A stretch of 64,000 bases of DNA from JBPEWY01 sp965224095 (lineage in GTDB: Bacteria > Bacteroidota > Bacteroidia > Flavobacteriales > Flavobacteriaceae). Shown here piece after piece: positions 53,065-63,800 of the stretch. Location: the NCBI GenBank assembly GCA_965224095.1, contig OZ245039.1, positions 2,604,001 through 2,668,000 on the forward strand, in the 5' to 3' direction. A program made the position numbers and the translations under genes. The stretch's first letter is position 1. Every line of letters starts with the position of its first letter. Under the pieces are notes generated by a model. That model did not search any database. It worked only from the letters and a program-made list of their open reading frames with translations, and was not told the DNA's origin.

Positions 53065-54114
53065 ATGAAGGAAAAAGCATTGCGTCGCATCGTGGAGCGG
53101 TTTAATATAACCGTTCCCGATTTGACATTCAAGGCAATCCATCAGGGATATATAAACGATACGTATCACTTGTATGCATCCAGTAGTCCCGGATATATAT
53201 TACAGCGAATTAACCACTTCGTATTTAAAGATGTGGAAGGCTTGCAGAAAAATATATGCAATGCCCTGGATTATTTATCCGATCCGGATTATACATCCAT
53301 TTCACTGATACCTTCTGCCGAAGGGAAATCATTTGTAAAGGAGGAATCTTCGTATTGGAGGCTTATGAGTTATGTGCCCGATAGTGTTGCTCATAACAAT
53401 GCGCCGAATAAAACAGTGGCCTTTGAAACCGGAAAGATCATCGGGCTTTTTCACAAGCTTTTAAAAGATCAAAATATCGGAAATTATAAGGAAACGCTAC
53501 CGCGCTTTCACGATCTTAAATATCGGATCAAGCAATTTGGTGCCGCTCTTGAGCACGGGTCGGCAACGCGGAGAAGTAAGGCGGTTTCTGATATAGGGTA
53601 TGCAATGACCCTATTTCCCTTTTTTAATGAATTTTACAGGACAGATTTGCCATTACGGATTTGTCATAACGATACCAAACTCAATAATATTTTATTTAAT
53701 AAAGAAGGGAAAGCATTATGCCTTATAGACCTGGATACTATTATGCCGGGTTATTTTTTATATGATTTTGGAGATGCTTTACGCACGGTTGCGAATCCCG
53801 CCGGTGAGGAAGAAACCGATCATTCCAAAATAGTATTCCGAACCGACTTTTTTAAGGCCTTTGTAGATGGATTGGCAATACACGGAACGTTCCTGTCCGG
53901 ATCTGAAAAAAGAACGCTGGCATTAGGTGCTGTTTTAATGCCTTTTATACATGGCCTGCGTGCGCTTACCGATTATCTGAACAACGATGTGCATTACAAA
54001 ACCGCCTATGACGATCAGAATCTGGATAGATGCCGTAACCTGTTTTATTTTACCGAATTGGCCAGGAAAGAATTACCGGTTATGCAGGAGGTTATAAAAA
54101 CGGTATTAGAGTAG
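53065..54114 (+). CDS. Aminoglycoside phosphotransferase-fold sugar kinase (NahK-like)
   Basis: 349 aa. The APH kinase core is visible: 'INDTYHLYASSSPGYILQRI' (about residues 30-49) for the P-loop region, the catalytic loop 'RICHNDTKLNNILFN' (about 198-212) and the metal site 'LCLIDLDTIMPGYFLYDFGD' (about 220-239). The family includes N-acetylhexosamine 1-kinases. With the preceding nucleotidyltransferase it could activate a free sugar to a nucleotide sugar in two steps. The 3' end overlaps the convergent oxidoreductase gene by 9 nt. Confidence 0.82.
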   Translation: MKEKALRRIVERFNITVPDLTFKAIHQGYINDTYHLYASSSPGYILQRINHFVFKDVEGLQKNICNALDYLSDPDYTSISLIPSAEGKSFVKEESSYWRLMSYVPDSVAHNNAPNKTVAFETGKIIGLFHKLLKDQNIGNYKETLPRFHDLKYRIKQFGAALEHGSATRRSKAVSDIGYAMTLFPFFNEFYRTDLPLRICHNDTKLNNILFNKEGKALCLIDLDTIMPGYFLYDFGDALRTVANPAGEEETDHSKIVFRTDFFKAFVDGLAIHGTFLSGSEKRTLALGAVLMPFIHGLRALTDYLNNDVHYKTAYDDQNLDRCRNLFYFTELARKELPVMQEVIKTVLE

Positions 54115-55083
54115 ACGACCAAGTATTTTATCCATAACCCAGGCCGTATGTACTCCCGCTTCGCCCATAGAGGGATGTATCTGTATCCCGTTGAGGTGAT
54201 CCTTCATACTCTTTACATGATAATATTGAATATGTTCCGGGTTCTCAATATAAAACTCATCTTCCCTGTCTTCTGTATAGCACTGAATGGGAACATCTTC
54301 AAAAATGGAAAAGACAAGCTTCCCTTTTGACCCGTAAATAACTACTTCATCTTTTCGTGTTTGGGTTCCGAAATTCCATAAACCCGATCCGACAACACCA
54401 TTTTCATGTACCCAGTTTCCGGCAACAGCATCTTTAGCTTTATAAAGCCCCTGTTGGTTTATTGCTGTACCTGAGGCACTTTTAACAGGCCCGAACCATT
54501 GAATAAATAAGTTGATCCCATGACAGGCCAGGTCATCAAAATATCCCCCGTACGCTATTTTCGGATCGGTACGCCAGGTATATCCGTTAGAGAGATCCCA
54601 GTGATAAGGAGGCTTTATAAGTTGCCAATGTACATGCCGTGAAACCCCAATTACTCCGGACTCCAGGAGATCCTTTACCTTGTTAAACCGGGGCAGTGAT
54701 CGGCGGTAATAGGCAATAAATAACGGGATATTTTTATTTGTAAAGGCCTCATTAATAGTTGTACATTCATAATACGAGGGTGCCATAGGTTTTTCTATAC
54801 AACAAATTTTTCCGGCAGCGGCCACTTTAAGGGCATACTCGAGGTGGCTGTCAGGTGGAGTAGCAATGTAAACGGCATCGACTTCTTTGTCTAAAATAAG
54901 TGCCTCCGCATTGTTATAATATTTTCTTATACCGTGCCTTTTTGCATAATCTTTAGCGAGGTCTTTATTTCTGCGCATAACAGCTACAATTTTAAAACCG
55001 TCTATCTGCTGATATGCGGGTCCGCTTTTTACTTCGGTGACCTTCCCGCATCCGATAATTCCCCAGCGAATAGTTCGACTCAT
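54106..55083 (-). CDS. Gfo/Idh/MocA-family oxidoreductase
   Basis: 325 aa. NAD(P)-binding N-terminus 'IRWGIIGCGKVTEVKSGPAY' (about residues 4-23), then 'DAVYIATPPDSHLEYALKVA' (about 69-88) and 'GKICCIEKPMAPSYYECTTI' with the EKP motif (about 91-110). The C-terminal domain has 'AYGGYFDDLACHGINLFIQW' with the conserved D-x3-H (about 181-200). It oxidises or reduces a sugar or cyclitol. It overlaps the dioxygenase gene by 4 nt. Last gene of a minus-strand operon. Confidence 0.92.
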   Translation of the reverse strand: MSRTIRWGIIGCGKVTEVKSGPAYQQIDGFKIVAVMRRNKDLAKDYAKRHGIRKYYNNAEALILDKEVDAVYIATPPDSHLEYALKVAAAGKICCIEKPMAPSYYECTTINEAFTNKNIPLFIAYYRRSLPRFNKVKDLLESGVIGVSRHVHWQLIKPPYHWDLSNGYTWRTDPKIAYGGYFDDLACHGINLFIQWFGPVKSASGTAINQQGLYKAKDAVAGNWVHENGVVGSGLWNFGTQTRKDEVVIYGSKGKLVFSIFEDVPIQCYTEDREDEFYIENPEHIQYYHVKSMKDHLNGIQIHPSMGEAGVHTAWVMDKILGRLL

Positions 55084-55820
55084 AAAGACTTGTTTTGTGC
55101 GTTTCTCTCTCCCGTATGGTCATACCCCTGCTTGCGTTCAAGAGCAATCATATCTTTTGGACGGAAGTTAGTGATTAATGCCCTGCGGTGTTGACCGGTA
55201 TTATTACCCCGGCTATAGTGCAGTGTGTACCCATGGTGTAAAACACAGGAACCGGGTTCTAAGGGAATACATTGAGCTTCTTCTTCACTGGCTTCACAAC
55301 AAAGTGCTCCTTTGTTTCCAATTTGTTTATGAGGGCGAACAACACCCATATGAGATTTTGGAACATACCACATACAACCGTTTTCTTTAAACGCCGGATC
55401 TATGGCTACCCAACAACTTAGAGCGCGCTTATCGGGCATGTCGATCCAGTAGGCTGCATCCTGATGCCAGGGAGTGGGAGCATTGGTGTACGGGGCTTTA
55501 TTGATGAGCATATCAAAATCCAGTTCCATATCATCACCCAATAACAACCGGGCTATTTGATGTGTTTTTTGATGGATAGGCCCCGATAGAAGCTCCGGGA
55601 ATACCCGGGACGGAACCATGATCTGAGTGATCTTTTCCTTTTGTGAAGTGTCATCTCCTGAAAGATCCGATCGGTAGGCGGAAGCGTCTATGGTATTACT
55701 CAAAAAATCGTCGTATAGGCGTTTGTAATAATCCACCTCAGCAGGGGTGAGTAGATCGCGGATAACCAGGTACCCCTCTTCCCTAAAGAAATGAATTTGT
55801 TTTTCATTTACAGGTTTCAT
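55080..55820 (-). CDS. Phytanoyl-CoA dioxygenase (PhyH)-family Fe(II)/2-oxoglutarate oxygenase
   Basis: 246 aa. It starts 'KQIHFFREEGYLVIRDLLTP' (about residues 6-25), typical of PhyH. The iron site is 'TPWHQDAAYW' with HxD (about 118-127) and the distal His in 'VLHHGYTLHYSRGNNTGQHR' (about 205-224), which also supplies the 2-oxoglutarate Arg. The substrate is unknown; bacterial members often act on small sugars or amines. Gene order with a symporter and oxidoreductase suggests carbohydrate catabolism. Confidence 0.9.
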   Translation of the reverse strand: MKPVNEKQIHFFREEGYLVIRDLLTPAEVDYYKRLYDDFLSNTIDASAYRSDLSGDDTSQKEKITQIMVPSRVFPELLSGPIHQKTHQIARLLLGDDMELDFDMLINKAPYTNAPTPWHQDAAYWIDMPDKRALSCWVAIDPAFKENGCMWYVPKSHMGVVRPHKQIGNKGALCCEASEEEAQCIPLEPGSCVLHHGYTLHYSRGNNTGQHRRALITNFRPKDMIALERKQGYDHTGERNAQNKSL

Positions 55821-55837
55821 AATGATTATTATAGAAG

Positions 55838-56935
55838 TTACACCTTGATAAATATTTTTTTTCTATATAAGATATAAGCCAGAAGCACATAGCATCCGGT
55901 TACCGTTACTGCATAGAGTAAAGAAGCTATTTTATTTTCTCCCATCATCGAAGTAAAAAAGGTTTGATAAAGCCAGCCGTGAATAGTTTGGGATTCGGAT
56001 ATATTTACCAGATAAAAGATTTTCGTGATAAAACTGGATAAGAAGTAAATAACAATGGCATTCATTCCAACATGGATAAAAACGCTACCAAATTTTAACT
56101 TTTTTACATCGGTGAGATAATAAATCAAAGTGAGGATAAGGGTAGCCCATCCGGAAGTTACCAATACAAAACTACTACTCCACAGGGCCTTGTTCAGGGG
56201 AAACCAAATACTCCATAAGTACCCGATGGCAAGCAATAACATCCCAGCCGATGCCAGTAAGAAAGTTTTTTTTGGGCGGTCGGATCCCAAAATGGTTCCG
56301 ATAAGGATTCCGGAAATACAACTAACTATAGCCGGGAAGGTGCTTACTAAACCTTCAGGGTCATAATCCGGTTTCCACATATGAGCGCCTAAAAGTTGCG
56401 AATCGATATGCAGGGCCCAGTTATTGGAAGCTCGTTCAAAAGCGGGAAGTGTTCCATCCGGAAACGGAACAAATCCTAAAAAGATCCAATATAGAATTAG
56501 AATGATGAGGGCTATTATTACCAGCATTTTTCTGCTCACATTGAGGAAGAGTATGGCTGAAATTAAAAAGACAACCCCAATACGTTGCAGAACACCCGGC
56601 AGACGCAGAGTATCAAAATCTTTAAGGAAGGGAATATAGGGTAAAAACCAGTTGAGAAATATACCCAGGGCGATGAGCTTAAGGGCACGTACTCCTATTT
56701 TTTTATATGCTGCCCGGTTATTGGGTTTATGTTGATATGCAAAAAAAATGGAAATGCCCACGATGAAGAGAAAAAAAGGAAAAATAAGATCGGTTGGTGT
56801 AAGGCCGTGCCATGAGGCGTGTAAAAGGGGCGGGTATACATACTCCCAGCTCCCGGGAGTATTTACCAGAATCATGGCTGCGATAGCAACACCCCGTAGC
56901 AGGTCGACCGATCGAATTCTCTTTTTTGTTTCCAC
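55838..56935 (-). CDS. DUF5009/HGSNAT-like membrane acyltransferase-type protein
   Basis: 365 aa with about ten membrane segments. The N-terminus 'RIRSVDLLRGVAIAAMILVN' (about 6-25) and 'HGLTPTDLIFPFFLFIVGIS' (about 43-62) are signatures of heparan-alpha-glucosaminide N-acetyltransferase-like and NagX proteins. It probably transfers an acyl group to a sugar across the inner membrane or transports the sugar. In Bacteroidetes it often accompanies aminosugar use. It starts 2 nt after the symporter gene. Confidence 0.88.
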   Translation of the reverse strand: METKKRIRSVDLLRGVAIAAMILVNTPGSWEYVYPPLLHASWHGLTPTDLIFPFFLFIVGISIFFAYQHKPNNRAAYKKIGVRALKLIALGIFLNWFLPYIPFLKDFDTLRLPGVLQRIGVVFLISAILFLNVSRKMLVIIALIILILYWIFLGFVPFPDGTLPAFERASNNWALHIDSQLLGAHMWKPDYDPEGLVSTFPAIVSCISGILIGTILGSDRPKKTFLLASAGMLLLAIGYLWSIWFPLNKALWSSSFVLVTSGWATLILTLIYYLTDVKKLKFGSVFIHVGMNAIVIYFLSSFITKIFYLVNISESQTIHGWLYQTFFTSMMGENKIASLLYAVTVTGCYVLLAYILYRKKIFIKV

Positions 56936-56937
56936 GG

Positions 56938-58794
56938 TTAAAGGATTTTAGCCCGGATTTTTTTCCATATACGAGTTAGTAAAAAGCCGGCAATTAAGGC
57001 AAGAACTGTGATAAGTGCGGCTTTTGAATAATTTCCGTAGATCCAGTATCCCGTTGCGAACATAACACTGTAAATAAGAACACAACCCAGGAGCATGGCA
57101 ACAATGCCTGAAGGTACGCTCCACCCTTCATCGCGATCCTGCAATTTTATATTGTCTTGTTCAGCCTCATTAATCACCTTTGCCCATCCGGGACCGCCCG
57201 GTTGTGTTTTTTTGTAAAACCGGTGAAGTACTTCTTTGTTTTCAGGCTTGGTGGCATAGGTTATTATAAGCCAAATTGCTGTGGTAAGAAATACGGCAAA
57301 AGGCAATTGATAATAACCGTTAAATACACCCTCTACGAGTACTTCCTTGGTAATACCCTCAGTGATAATTTCTTTTTTCCCGCCGAATAAAAAAGTTCCT
57401 ACGGCGGTTAATTTTAATATAAGGGTTACAATTCCCGATGAAAACATAGCCGCAATTTCACTCCAGGCATTAATCCGCCACCAAAACCAGCGAAGAATAA
57501 AAATAAGCCCGGTTCCTGCACCGAACATGATAATAATATCGAACAATTGTTTGGCATCTTTGAGTACCAGTGCAAAAAGGGCACTGAAAACCATGAGTAA
57601 TACGGTAGATACCCGACCTATAAAAACCAGCTTTTTTTCGGAAGCTCCGGGATTGATCTGTTGTTTGTAAAAATCATTGACTATATAGGAAGACCCCCAG
57701 TTTAAGTGAGTTGATATCGTACTCATATAGGCAGCTACCAACGATGCTAAAACAAGCCCCAATAAACCACTGGGTAATTTGGTGAGCATGGCCGAATACG
57801 CCAGGTCATGTCCTAATTTATCTTCTGAGATATTAGGAAAGGCTTCATGAATACTTGCGATATCCGGAAAAACAACCAGTGAAGCCAAAGCCACAAGAAT
57901 CCAGGGCCAGGGGCGTAAAGCATAATGCATGATATTAAAGAAAAAGGTAGCCCCGATTGCATGATTTTCATTTTTAGCGGCAAGCATTCTTTGGGCAATA
58001 TATCCACCACCACCCGGCTCTGATCCCGGAAACCAGGAGCTCCACCATTGTACAGCCAAAGGAATTACAAGGAGCGTTATCAGGGCTTCTTTATTATTAA
58101 AATCGGGTAAAATGGCAAGCTTATCAGCTACATGTTCATTACTGATCAGAGAAGAAATCCCTCCTACTTCCGGCAGATTAACCAGATAATAGGCAGCACC
58201 TATGGCTCCTGCCATGGCCACGAAAAAGAGAATAAAATCGGTATAAACAACCCCTTTAAACCCTCCTATGGCACTGAAGATAACCGTAATTAAGCCTGCA
58301 CTGATCACGGTTTGCCAGGGCTCCAGCCCCAACATAATTCCTCCTATCTTAATAGCAGCTAAGGTAACACCCGACATAGCCAGGATATTAAAAATAACGC
58401 CTAAATAAACGGCTCTGAACTTTCTTAAAAATTTTGCAGGGCCCCCACCGTATCTCAATTCGTAAAATTCAATATCTGTACTTACTTCCGATTTACGCCA
58501 GAGTTTGGCATAGACAAAAACGGTTAATAAACCCGTAATTAAAAAGGCCCACCATTCCCAGTTTCCTGAAACACCGTTTAAGCGAACCACATTGGTTACA
58601 AAATTCGGAGTGTCTGTTGAAAAGGTGGTTGCCACCATAGATAGTCCCAGCAACCACCAGGGCATACTTCTTCCGGAAAGAAAATATTCGGTTGAATTTT
58701 TTCCGGATTGTTTGGAAACCCACACACCGATAAACAAGGTGATGGAAAAAAATAAAATGATCAGTGTATAATCGAATGTAGAGAGTTCAACCAT
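56938..58794 (-). CDS. Sodium:solute symporter (SSS family)
   Basis: 618 aa with about 14 membrane segments. SSS features: 'TEYFLSGRSMPWWLLGLSMV' (about residues 35-54), 'GFKGVVYTDFILFFVAMAGA' (about 173-192) and 'AAYMSTISTHLNWGSSYIVN' (about 358-377), where the Na+ site serines lie. It imports a sugar or related solute with Na+. It lies 11 nt after the LytTR regulator gene, so the two are probably co-transcribed. Confidence 0.92.
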   Translation of the reverse strand: MVELSTFDYTLIILFFSITLFIGVWVSKQSGKNSTEYFLSGRSMPWWLLGLSMVATTFSTDTPNFVTNVVRLNGVSGNWEWWAFLITGLLTVFVYAKLWRKSEVSTDIEFYELRYGGGPAKFLRKFRAVYLGVIFNILAMSGVTLAAIKIGGIMLGLEPWQTVISAGLITVIFSAIGGFKGVVYTDFILFFVAMAGAIGAAYYLVNLPEVGGISSLISNEHVADKLAILPDFNNKEALITLLVIPLAVQWWSSWFPGSEPGGGGYIAQRMLAAKNENHAIGATFFFNIMHYALRPWPWILVALASLVVFPDIASIHEAFPNISEDKLGHDLAYSAMLTKLPSGLLGLVLASLVAAYMSTISTHLNWGSSYIVNDFYKQQINPGASEKKLVFIGRVSTVLLMVFSALFALVLKDAKQLFDIIIMFGAGTGLIFILRWFWWRINAWSEIAAMFSSGIVTLILKLTAVGTFLFGGKKEIITEGITKEVLVEGVFNGYYQLPFAVFLTTAIWLIITYATKPENKEVLHRFYKKTQPGGPGWAKVINEAEQDNIKLQDRDEGWSVPSGIVAMLLGCVLIYSVMFATGYWIYGNYSKAALITVLALIAGFLLTRIWKKIRAKIL

Positions 58795-58805
58795 AATTGT
58801 TTGTG

Positions 58806-59522
58806 TTAGTTTTCGTCTTCAGTATTTAAAATGCGTTCTTTTGTAATCTTGAGATAATTTCTGCCAATGGGAATTTTACGGCCTGCTATTTCAATAGTAT
58901 TCCCTTCCACGGCTTCTACCTTGTTTATGGCAATGGTATAACTGCGATGTACCCGGATAAAATTAGTGAGTGGTAATTCTTCGGTAAAACCGGAGAGGGA
59001 TGTGTGTACCACATGATCACCGGCTTTGGTGACCACTTTTACATAGTCTTTTAAACTTTCCACAATAAGAATATCGTTGAGGTTAACCTTTACCAGTTTC
59101 TTATTTACTTTTAAAAACATATGAGGCTCCTGAGCCAGGCCGCTGTCGGTACTGAGGTTTTGTACATATACCTGCTGGTAAATTTTATTCACGGTTTTAA
59201 GAAACCGATGCATGGGAATGGGTTTTACAAGATAATCCAGCACGTCCAACTCAAAACTTTTAACTGCATATTCCCGGTAGGCTGTGGTAATAACTATAAG
59301 CGGTTTGTAGTTCAGGTGCTTTATAAATTCAAAACCACTCATTTGCGGCATATTGATATCGAGAAAGATAACATCTATTTTATCCTGCTCCAGTGCAATG
59401 TAAGCCTTAACCGGATTGTTAAAAGTGGCTACTACATCAAATCGATCGAAGTTTTTAAGATGGTTTTTAAGAACATCGATCGCCAGCGGTTCGTCGTCTA
59501 TGAGAATACATTTTATTTTCAT
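58806..59522 (-). CDS. LytTR-family response regulator
   Basis: 238 aa. The receiver domain (about 1-115) has 'CILIDDEPLAIDVLKNHLKN' with the acidic pair (residues 5-24) and the phosphoacceptor Asp near residue 56 in 'IDVIFLDINMPQMSGFE'. The LytTR DNA-binding domain (about 135-235) has 'NDILIVESLKDYVKVVTKAG' and 'FIRVHRSYTIAINKVEAVEG'. It overlaps the kinase gene by 4 nt and lies directly before the symporter gene; targets probably include the symporter operon and the divergent SusC gene. Confidence 0.95.
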   Translation of the reverse strand: MKIKCILIDDEPLAIDVLKNHLKNFDRFDVVATFNNPVKAYIALEQDKIDVIFLDINMPQMSGFEFIKHLNYKPLIVITTAYREYAVKSFELDVLDYLVKPIPMHRFLKTVNKIYQQVYVQNLSTDSGLAQEPHMFLKVNKKLVKVNLNDILIVESLKDYVKVVTKAGDHVVHTSLSGFTEELPLTNFIRVHRSYTIAINKVEAVEGNTIEIAGRKIPIGRNYLKITKERILNTEDEN

Positions 59523-60565
59523 GAAACCGGGATTTTTAAAAATAAATGATACCAGTTGGCTTCGATTTGATTATCCAGGGCAAAGTTGTTGTAGTACAGG
59601 AGCTTAAGCCGTCTTCGTGCATTGGTAATACCAATTCCGTTTCTCCCTTGTTGTATTTTTTTGATCTCCGGGTTAAACGAATTACTGACCTTGAATTCAA
59701 GGTAATCAAGCTCGGTCAGGGTAAAATCGATGTCAATTTTAATAACATCGTTATCGATTAAACCGTGCTTAAAACAATTTTCTATAAAGGGAAGAAACAG
59801 TAGTGGCGGCACTTCAATATCGTCAAGATTCCCGGTTATATTCATCTTTACATCAATATGATCTTTAAAGCGAATTCGTTCTATATCGATATAGTTGTTT
59901 ATATGATTGATCTCTTCCAGTAAGGATACTTTTGAATCGTTTACTTCATAGAGCACGTACTGCATCATATCCGATAGCTTAAGGACCAGTAGCGGGGCAT
60001 TATTTGATTTTTCCAGGGTAAGGGCATACAGATTATTAAGTGTATTAAAGAAAAAATGAGGCTGGATTTGCGTACGAAGGAATTTTAATTCGGTACGTAA
60101 CTGTAGCTGGGCCAGTTCTTCATTTCGCTTTTTTTCAATACTCCAGTCCACCAATAATTTAATAGCGGTTACAAAACCTATTACATACAATTCTCCCAGG
60201 ATTACTGCAATAACGTGATTGAGTTCTAAAAATTTACCGTGATTTTCCGCTTCCGGCCAGATATCTTTGGTAACCAACAGGTAATTAAGTCCGGTTCTGA
60301 CTAAATACACCAGCACTAAAATAAGAATCAGATACCACAGATAGGTCCAGTACTTTTTCCTTAAAATAAATCTGGGGATCAGGTAATAAATATTGATATA
60401 AACAACCGCAATATGAATGGGAAATTCTACCAGGTTCGATTTTATGGAATACCAGTAATCTCCAAAAAAACTACCCCATCGAATCACGTTAAAACTAAAA
60501 TAACCCAACCAAAAAATAAGGTGGTATTTAAAAGGTATTGTTGGTGTTATCTTATTGTAAAACAA
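59519..60565 (-). CDS. LytS-family sensor histidine kinase
   Basis: 348 aa. Four N-terminal membrane segments (about 12-150), then the His_kinase domain with 'LRTQIQPHFFFNTLNNLYAL' (about residues 164-183; phospho-His in QPHF) and the ATP-binding part 'VPPLLFLPFIENCFKHGL' (about 252-269). 'GRNGIGITNARRRLKLLY' is the G box. No extracellular sensor domain, so the membrane part itself may sense. First gene of the minus-strand operon and partner of the LytTR regulator. Confidence 0.95.
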   Translation of the reverse strand: MFYNKITPTIPFKYHLIFWLGYFSFNVIRWGSFFGDYWYSIKSNLVEFPIHIAVVYINIYYLIPRFILRKKYWTYLWYLILILVLVYLVRTGLNYLLVTKDIWPEAENHGKFLELNHVIAVILGELYVIGFVTAIKLLVDWSIEKKRNEELAQLQLRTELKFLRTQIQPHFFFNTLNNLYALTLEKSNNAPLLVLKLSDMMQYVLYEVNDSKVSLLEEINHINNYIDIERIRFKDHIDVKMNITGNLDDIEVPPLLFLPFIENCFKHGLIDNDVIKIDIDFTLTELDYLEFKVSNSFNPEIKKIQQGRNGIGITNARRRLKLLYYNNFALDNQIEANWYHLFLKIPVS

Positions 60566-60686
60566 AATTTTAGAGGCTTTATTAGCGTAAAAAAATCCGG
60601 CTGTTTCTGTAAAAATGTTACAGCAATTTTAAGGATATAATAATTAATTAACAATAAAATAATCAATTCTTTAATTAGAGGAATCA

Positions 60687-60717
60687 TTGGTCGACAGTTC
60701 GTGGTTGTTTAGATGTG
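60687..60717 (+). promoter_or_regulatory. Candidate promoter of the susC-like gene
   Basis: TTGG (60687-60690), a 19-nt spacer and TAGATGTG (60710-60717), which fits TAnnTTTG in 7 of 8 positions. The leader would be about 85 nt. Confidence 0.4.
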
Positions 60718-60806
60718 AAACGCTGTAGTTCAGATATTTTATTTCGATAGAGAATTTTAAAAAAATACTTTAGACCTTGAATAAAATGACCAATACCATA
60801 TAAATT

Positions 60807-63800
60807 ATGAAACACAAAAAACTATTTTTCCTTTTATCGATGCTTACGTGGTCCGTAGTCATGATAGCGCAGGAAAAAGAAATCAAAGGTACCGTAACCG
60901 ACAATGCAGGAACCCCCTTACCTGGAGTAAACGTATTGGTTTCGGGTACTACCAATGGTACGCAAACCGATTTTGACGGGAATTATACCATTACCGCTCA
61001 AACGGGGCAGGAATTAAGCTTTTCCTATATAGGGATGACTACAAGAGAAGTAACCGTAGGAACTTCAAATCAGATCAATGTTACCCTTGAAGAAGATGCG
61101 CAACAACTAAAAGAAGTTGTAGTAACTGCTTTGGGAATTAAAAAAGCCAGAAAATCATTGACTTACGCCGCACAGGATGTGAAAGCAGATGAGTTAACCA
61201 AGGTAAAAGATGCAAACCCTATAAATAGCCTGTCTGGTAAAGTGTCGGGTCTTGTTATAAATAGAAGCTCTTCTGGTGTGGGAGGTTCGGTAAAAGTTAC
61301 CTTAAGAGGAAATACATCAACTAGAAATAACCAGCCATTGTATGTAATTGATGGAATTCCATTGTTAAATACAACTCCAATCCAGCCCAATAGTACATTT
61401 GGAAGCATAGAAAATGCAGGAAATAGAGATGGCGGAGATGCCCTTTCACTAATTAATCCTGATGATATTGAAAGTATTACAGTTTTAAAGGGAGCTTCTG
61501 CATCATCATTATATGGTAGTCAAGGTTCAAATGGTGTAATCTTAATTACAACTAAAAAAGGTAAAGCTGGAACTTTTAGAGTCAATGCTTCTTCAAACTT
61601 AACAATTGAAGACGTGGCATATCAAATTGATTTTGATGAAAAAACAGAAAAGAATGTGGACTCTTTTTTTGAGACAGGAAGTACGTTAATAAACTCGGTT
61701 TCCGTCTCTGGTGGTTCAGAAAATGCCCAGACTTATTTCTCTTATGCCAATACACAAGCATCTGGAGTAATACCAACACATGATGTTAAGAAGCATACAT
61801 TAAATGTTAAGGAAACAGCTAAACTGTTTAATGATAGATTTACTGTTGATGCAAATGTCCTATTGTCAACACAGAGTATTGATAATAAACCTGTTTCCGC
61901 ATTGTATTTTAACCCTTTACGTGGGGCTTATGCTTTCCAGTCAGATACTGAAACCTTGGCCGATTATAAAGTGTTTGAAGAATTTGACCCCACTAGGAAT
62001 CTCATGACTCAAAGATGGTTTAGGCCTACCAGTGACGTTGAACAAAATCCTTATTGGATACTAAATAGAAATGCTAGTGAAGATACGAACCAGAAAGGAG
62101 TAATATCATTAGCGTTAAGTTATAAGGTAAACGATTGGTTAACACTACAGACCAGGGGTAGCTATGACAAAAATTTCTATAAGTTTGAACGAAGAATGTA
62201 TGCTACAACCAATGGGACATTGGCTGCCACAACGGGGCGCTTTTTAATGAATGATGTGGAGGATGTTCAGTTGTACGGAGATTTGATTGCCACTATAAAT
62301 AATAATTTAACAGAAGATTTACAACTAACTGCAAACATTGGAACAAGTATCAATAAACTAGATTCTGGTAGGGCAAAATTATTGGATTCAGGAGTATCAG
62401 GAGGTTTACAAGTTCCCAATATATTCACACTTTCAAATTTCTTGTCTAATACGGGTATCAGAGTTTTGCAAACCCAGGCTGAGGATAAGGAGATACAATC
62501 AATTTTTGCCAGTACAACCTTAGGGTATAAGGAAAAAATATATTTAGATTTAACAGCTAGAAATGATTGGTCATCAACAGTTTCTAAATCATTCTTTTAT
62601 CCTTCTATTGGTATTACCGGGATTTTAACTGAACTTTTTGAAATGCCTGAAAGTGTATCGTTTGCTAAAGTAAGAGTTTCTTATGCAGAAGTAGGGAATG
62701 ATATTCAAAGTTTTGCCAATAATCCCCAGTTTACAATTGAAACAGGAGAAGGAGGAATTATACCGCCAAAAACACTCCCCTTAAAAGAGTTAAAACCTGA
62801 AAAACAGAAGTCATTTGAAATAGGGACTGATTGGAAGTTTCTAAACAATCGTTTTGGTATTGATATTGGATATTATAAGACCAATACAATTGATCAATTC
62901 ATGATAATTAAAGGTGAAAAAGTTACCCGTGGATCTATTACAAGTGATAATGCTTCGGTTAATGCAGGTGATTTTCAAAATAGTGGTATAGAAGTATCAA
63001 TGTATGCTATTCCAGTTCAAAAAGATCAGTTTGTATGGAATACTTCTCTAAACTTTGCTAGTAATAAGAATGAAATTTTGGAATTAGACCCGAGATTAGA
63101 TGGTTCTATAGAATTAACAGACCCTGGAGTTAATTCATATGGTTTATATATTATAGAAGGAGGAGAATTTGGAGATATATACGGCAAAAAACTAAAACGA
63201 AATCCAAATGGATTACCAATTCGGGATGCTTCGGGAAATTTTGTCCAGGCAGATCCAATTATAGATGGAAGCGGACGTGAAACGTTACCAAATGGACTCG
63301 ATTTTTTAGGAAATCCTAACCCTGATTTTTCAATAGGTTGGAATAATACATTTTCATTTAAAAATTTTACCATCAATATCCTGATTGATGGCAAATTTGG
63401 TGGTAAAGTGATGAGTATGACAGAAGCAATTGTAGATCAATTAGGAAATACAAACAGAACAGGAAGTGTTTCTATTTTTGATGAAGCAAGTAATTCGGAA
63501 ACTACAATTGATGCAAAAGAATACTTTAGTAAAATTGGTGGAAGGAATGGATTTACCGGAGAGTACGTTTATGATGCTACAAACGTTCGTCTGGCCGAAT
63601 TTTCCCTGGGGTATGATTTTGGTCTAGGAGAAGAATCCTTTTTTAATTCGGTTAACTTATCACTGATTGGGAGAAACCTTTTCTTTTTTACTAAAGATGC
63701 TCCTTATGACCCTAATGTAACGTTGAGTACGGGCAATGGTCTACAGGGTGTAGACGTTTTTGGTTTACCATCGACTAGAAGTATTGGATTGAACCTGGGA

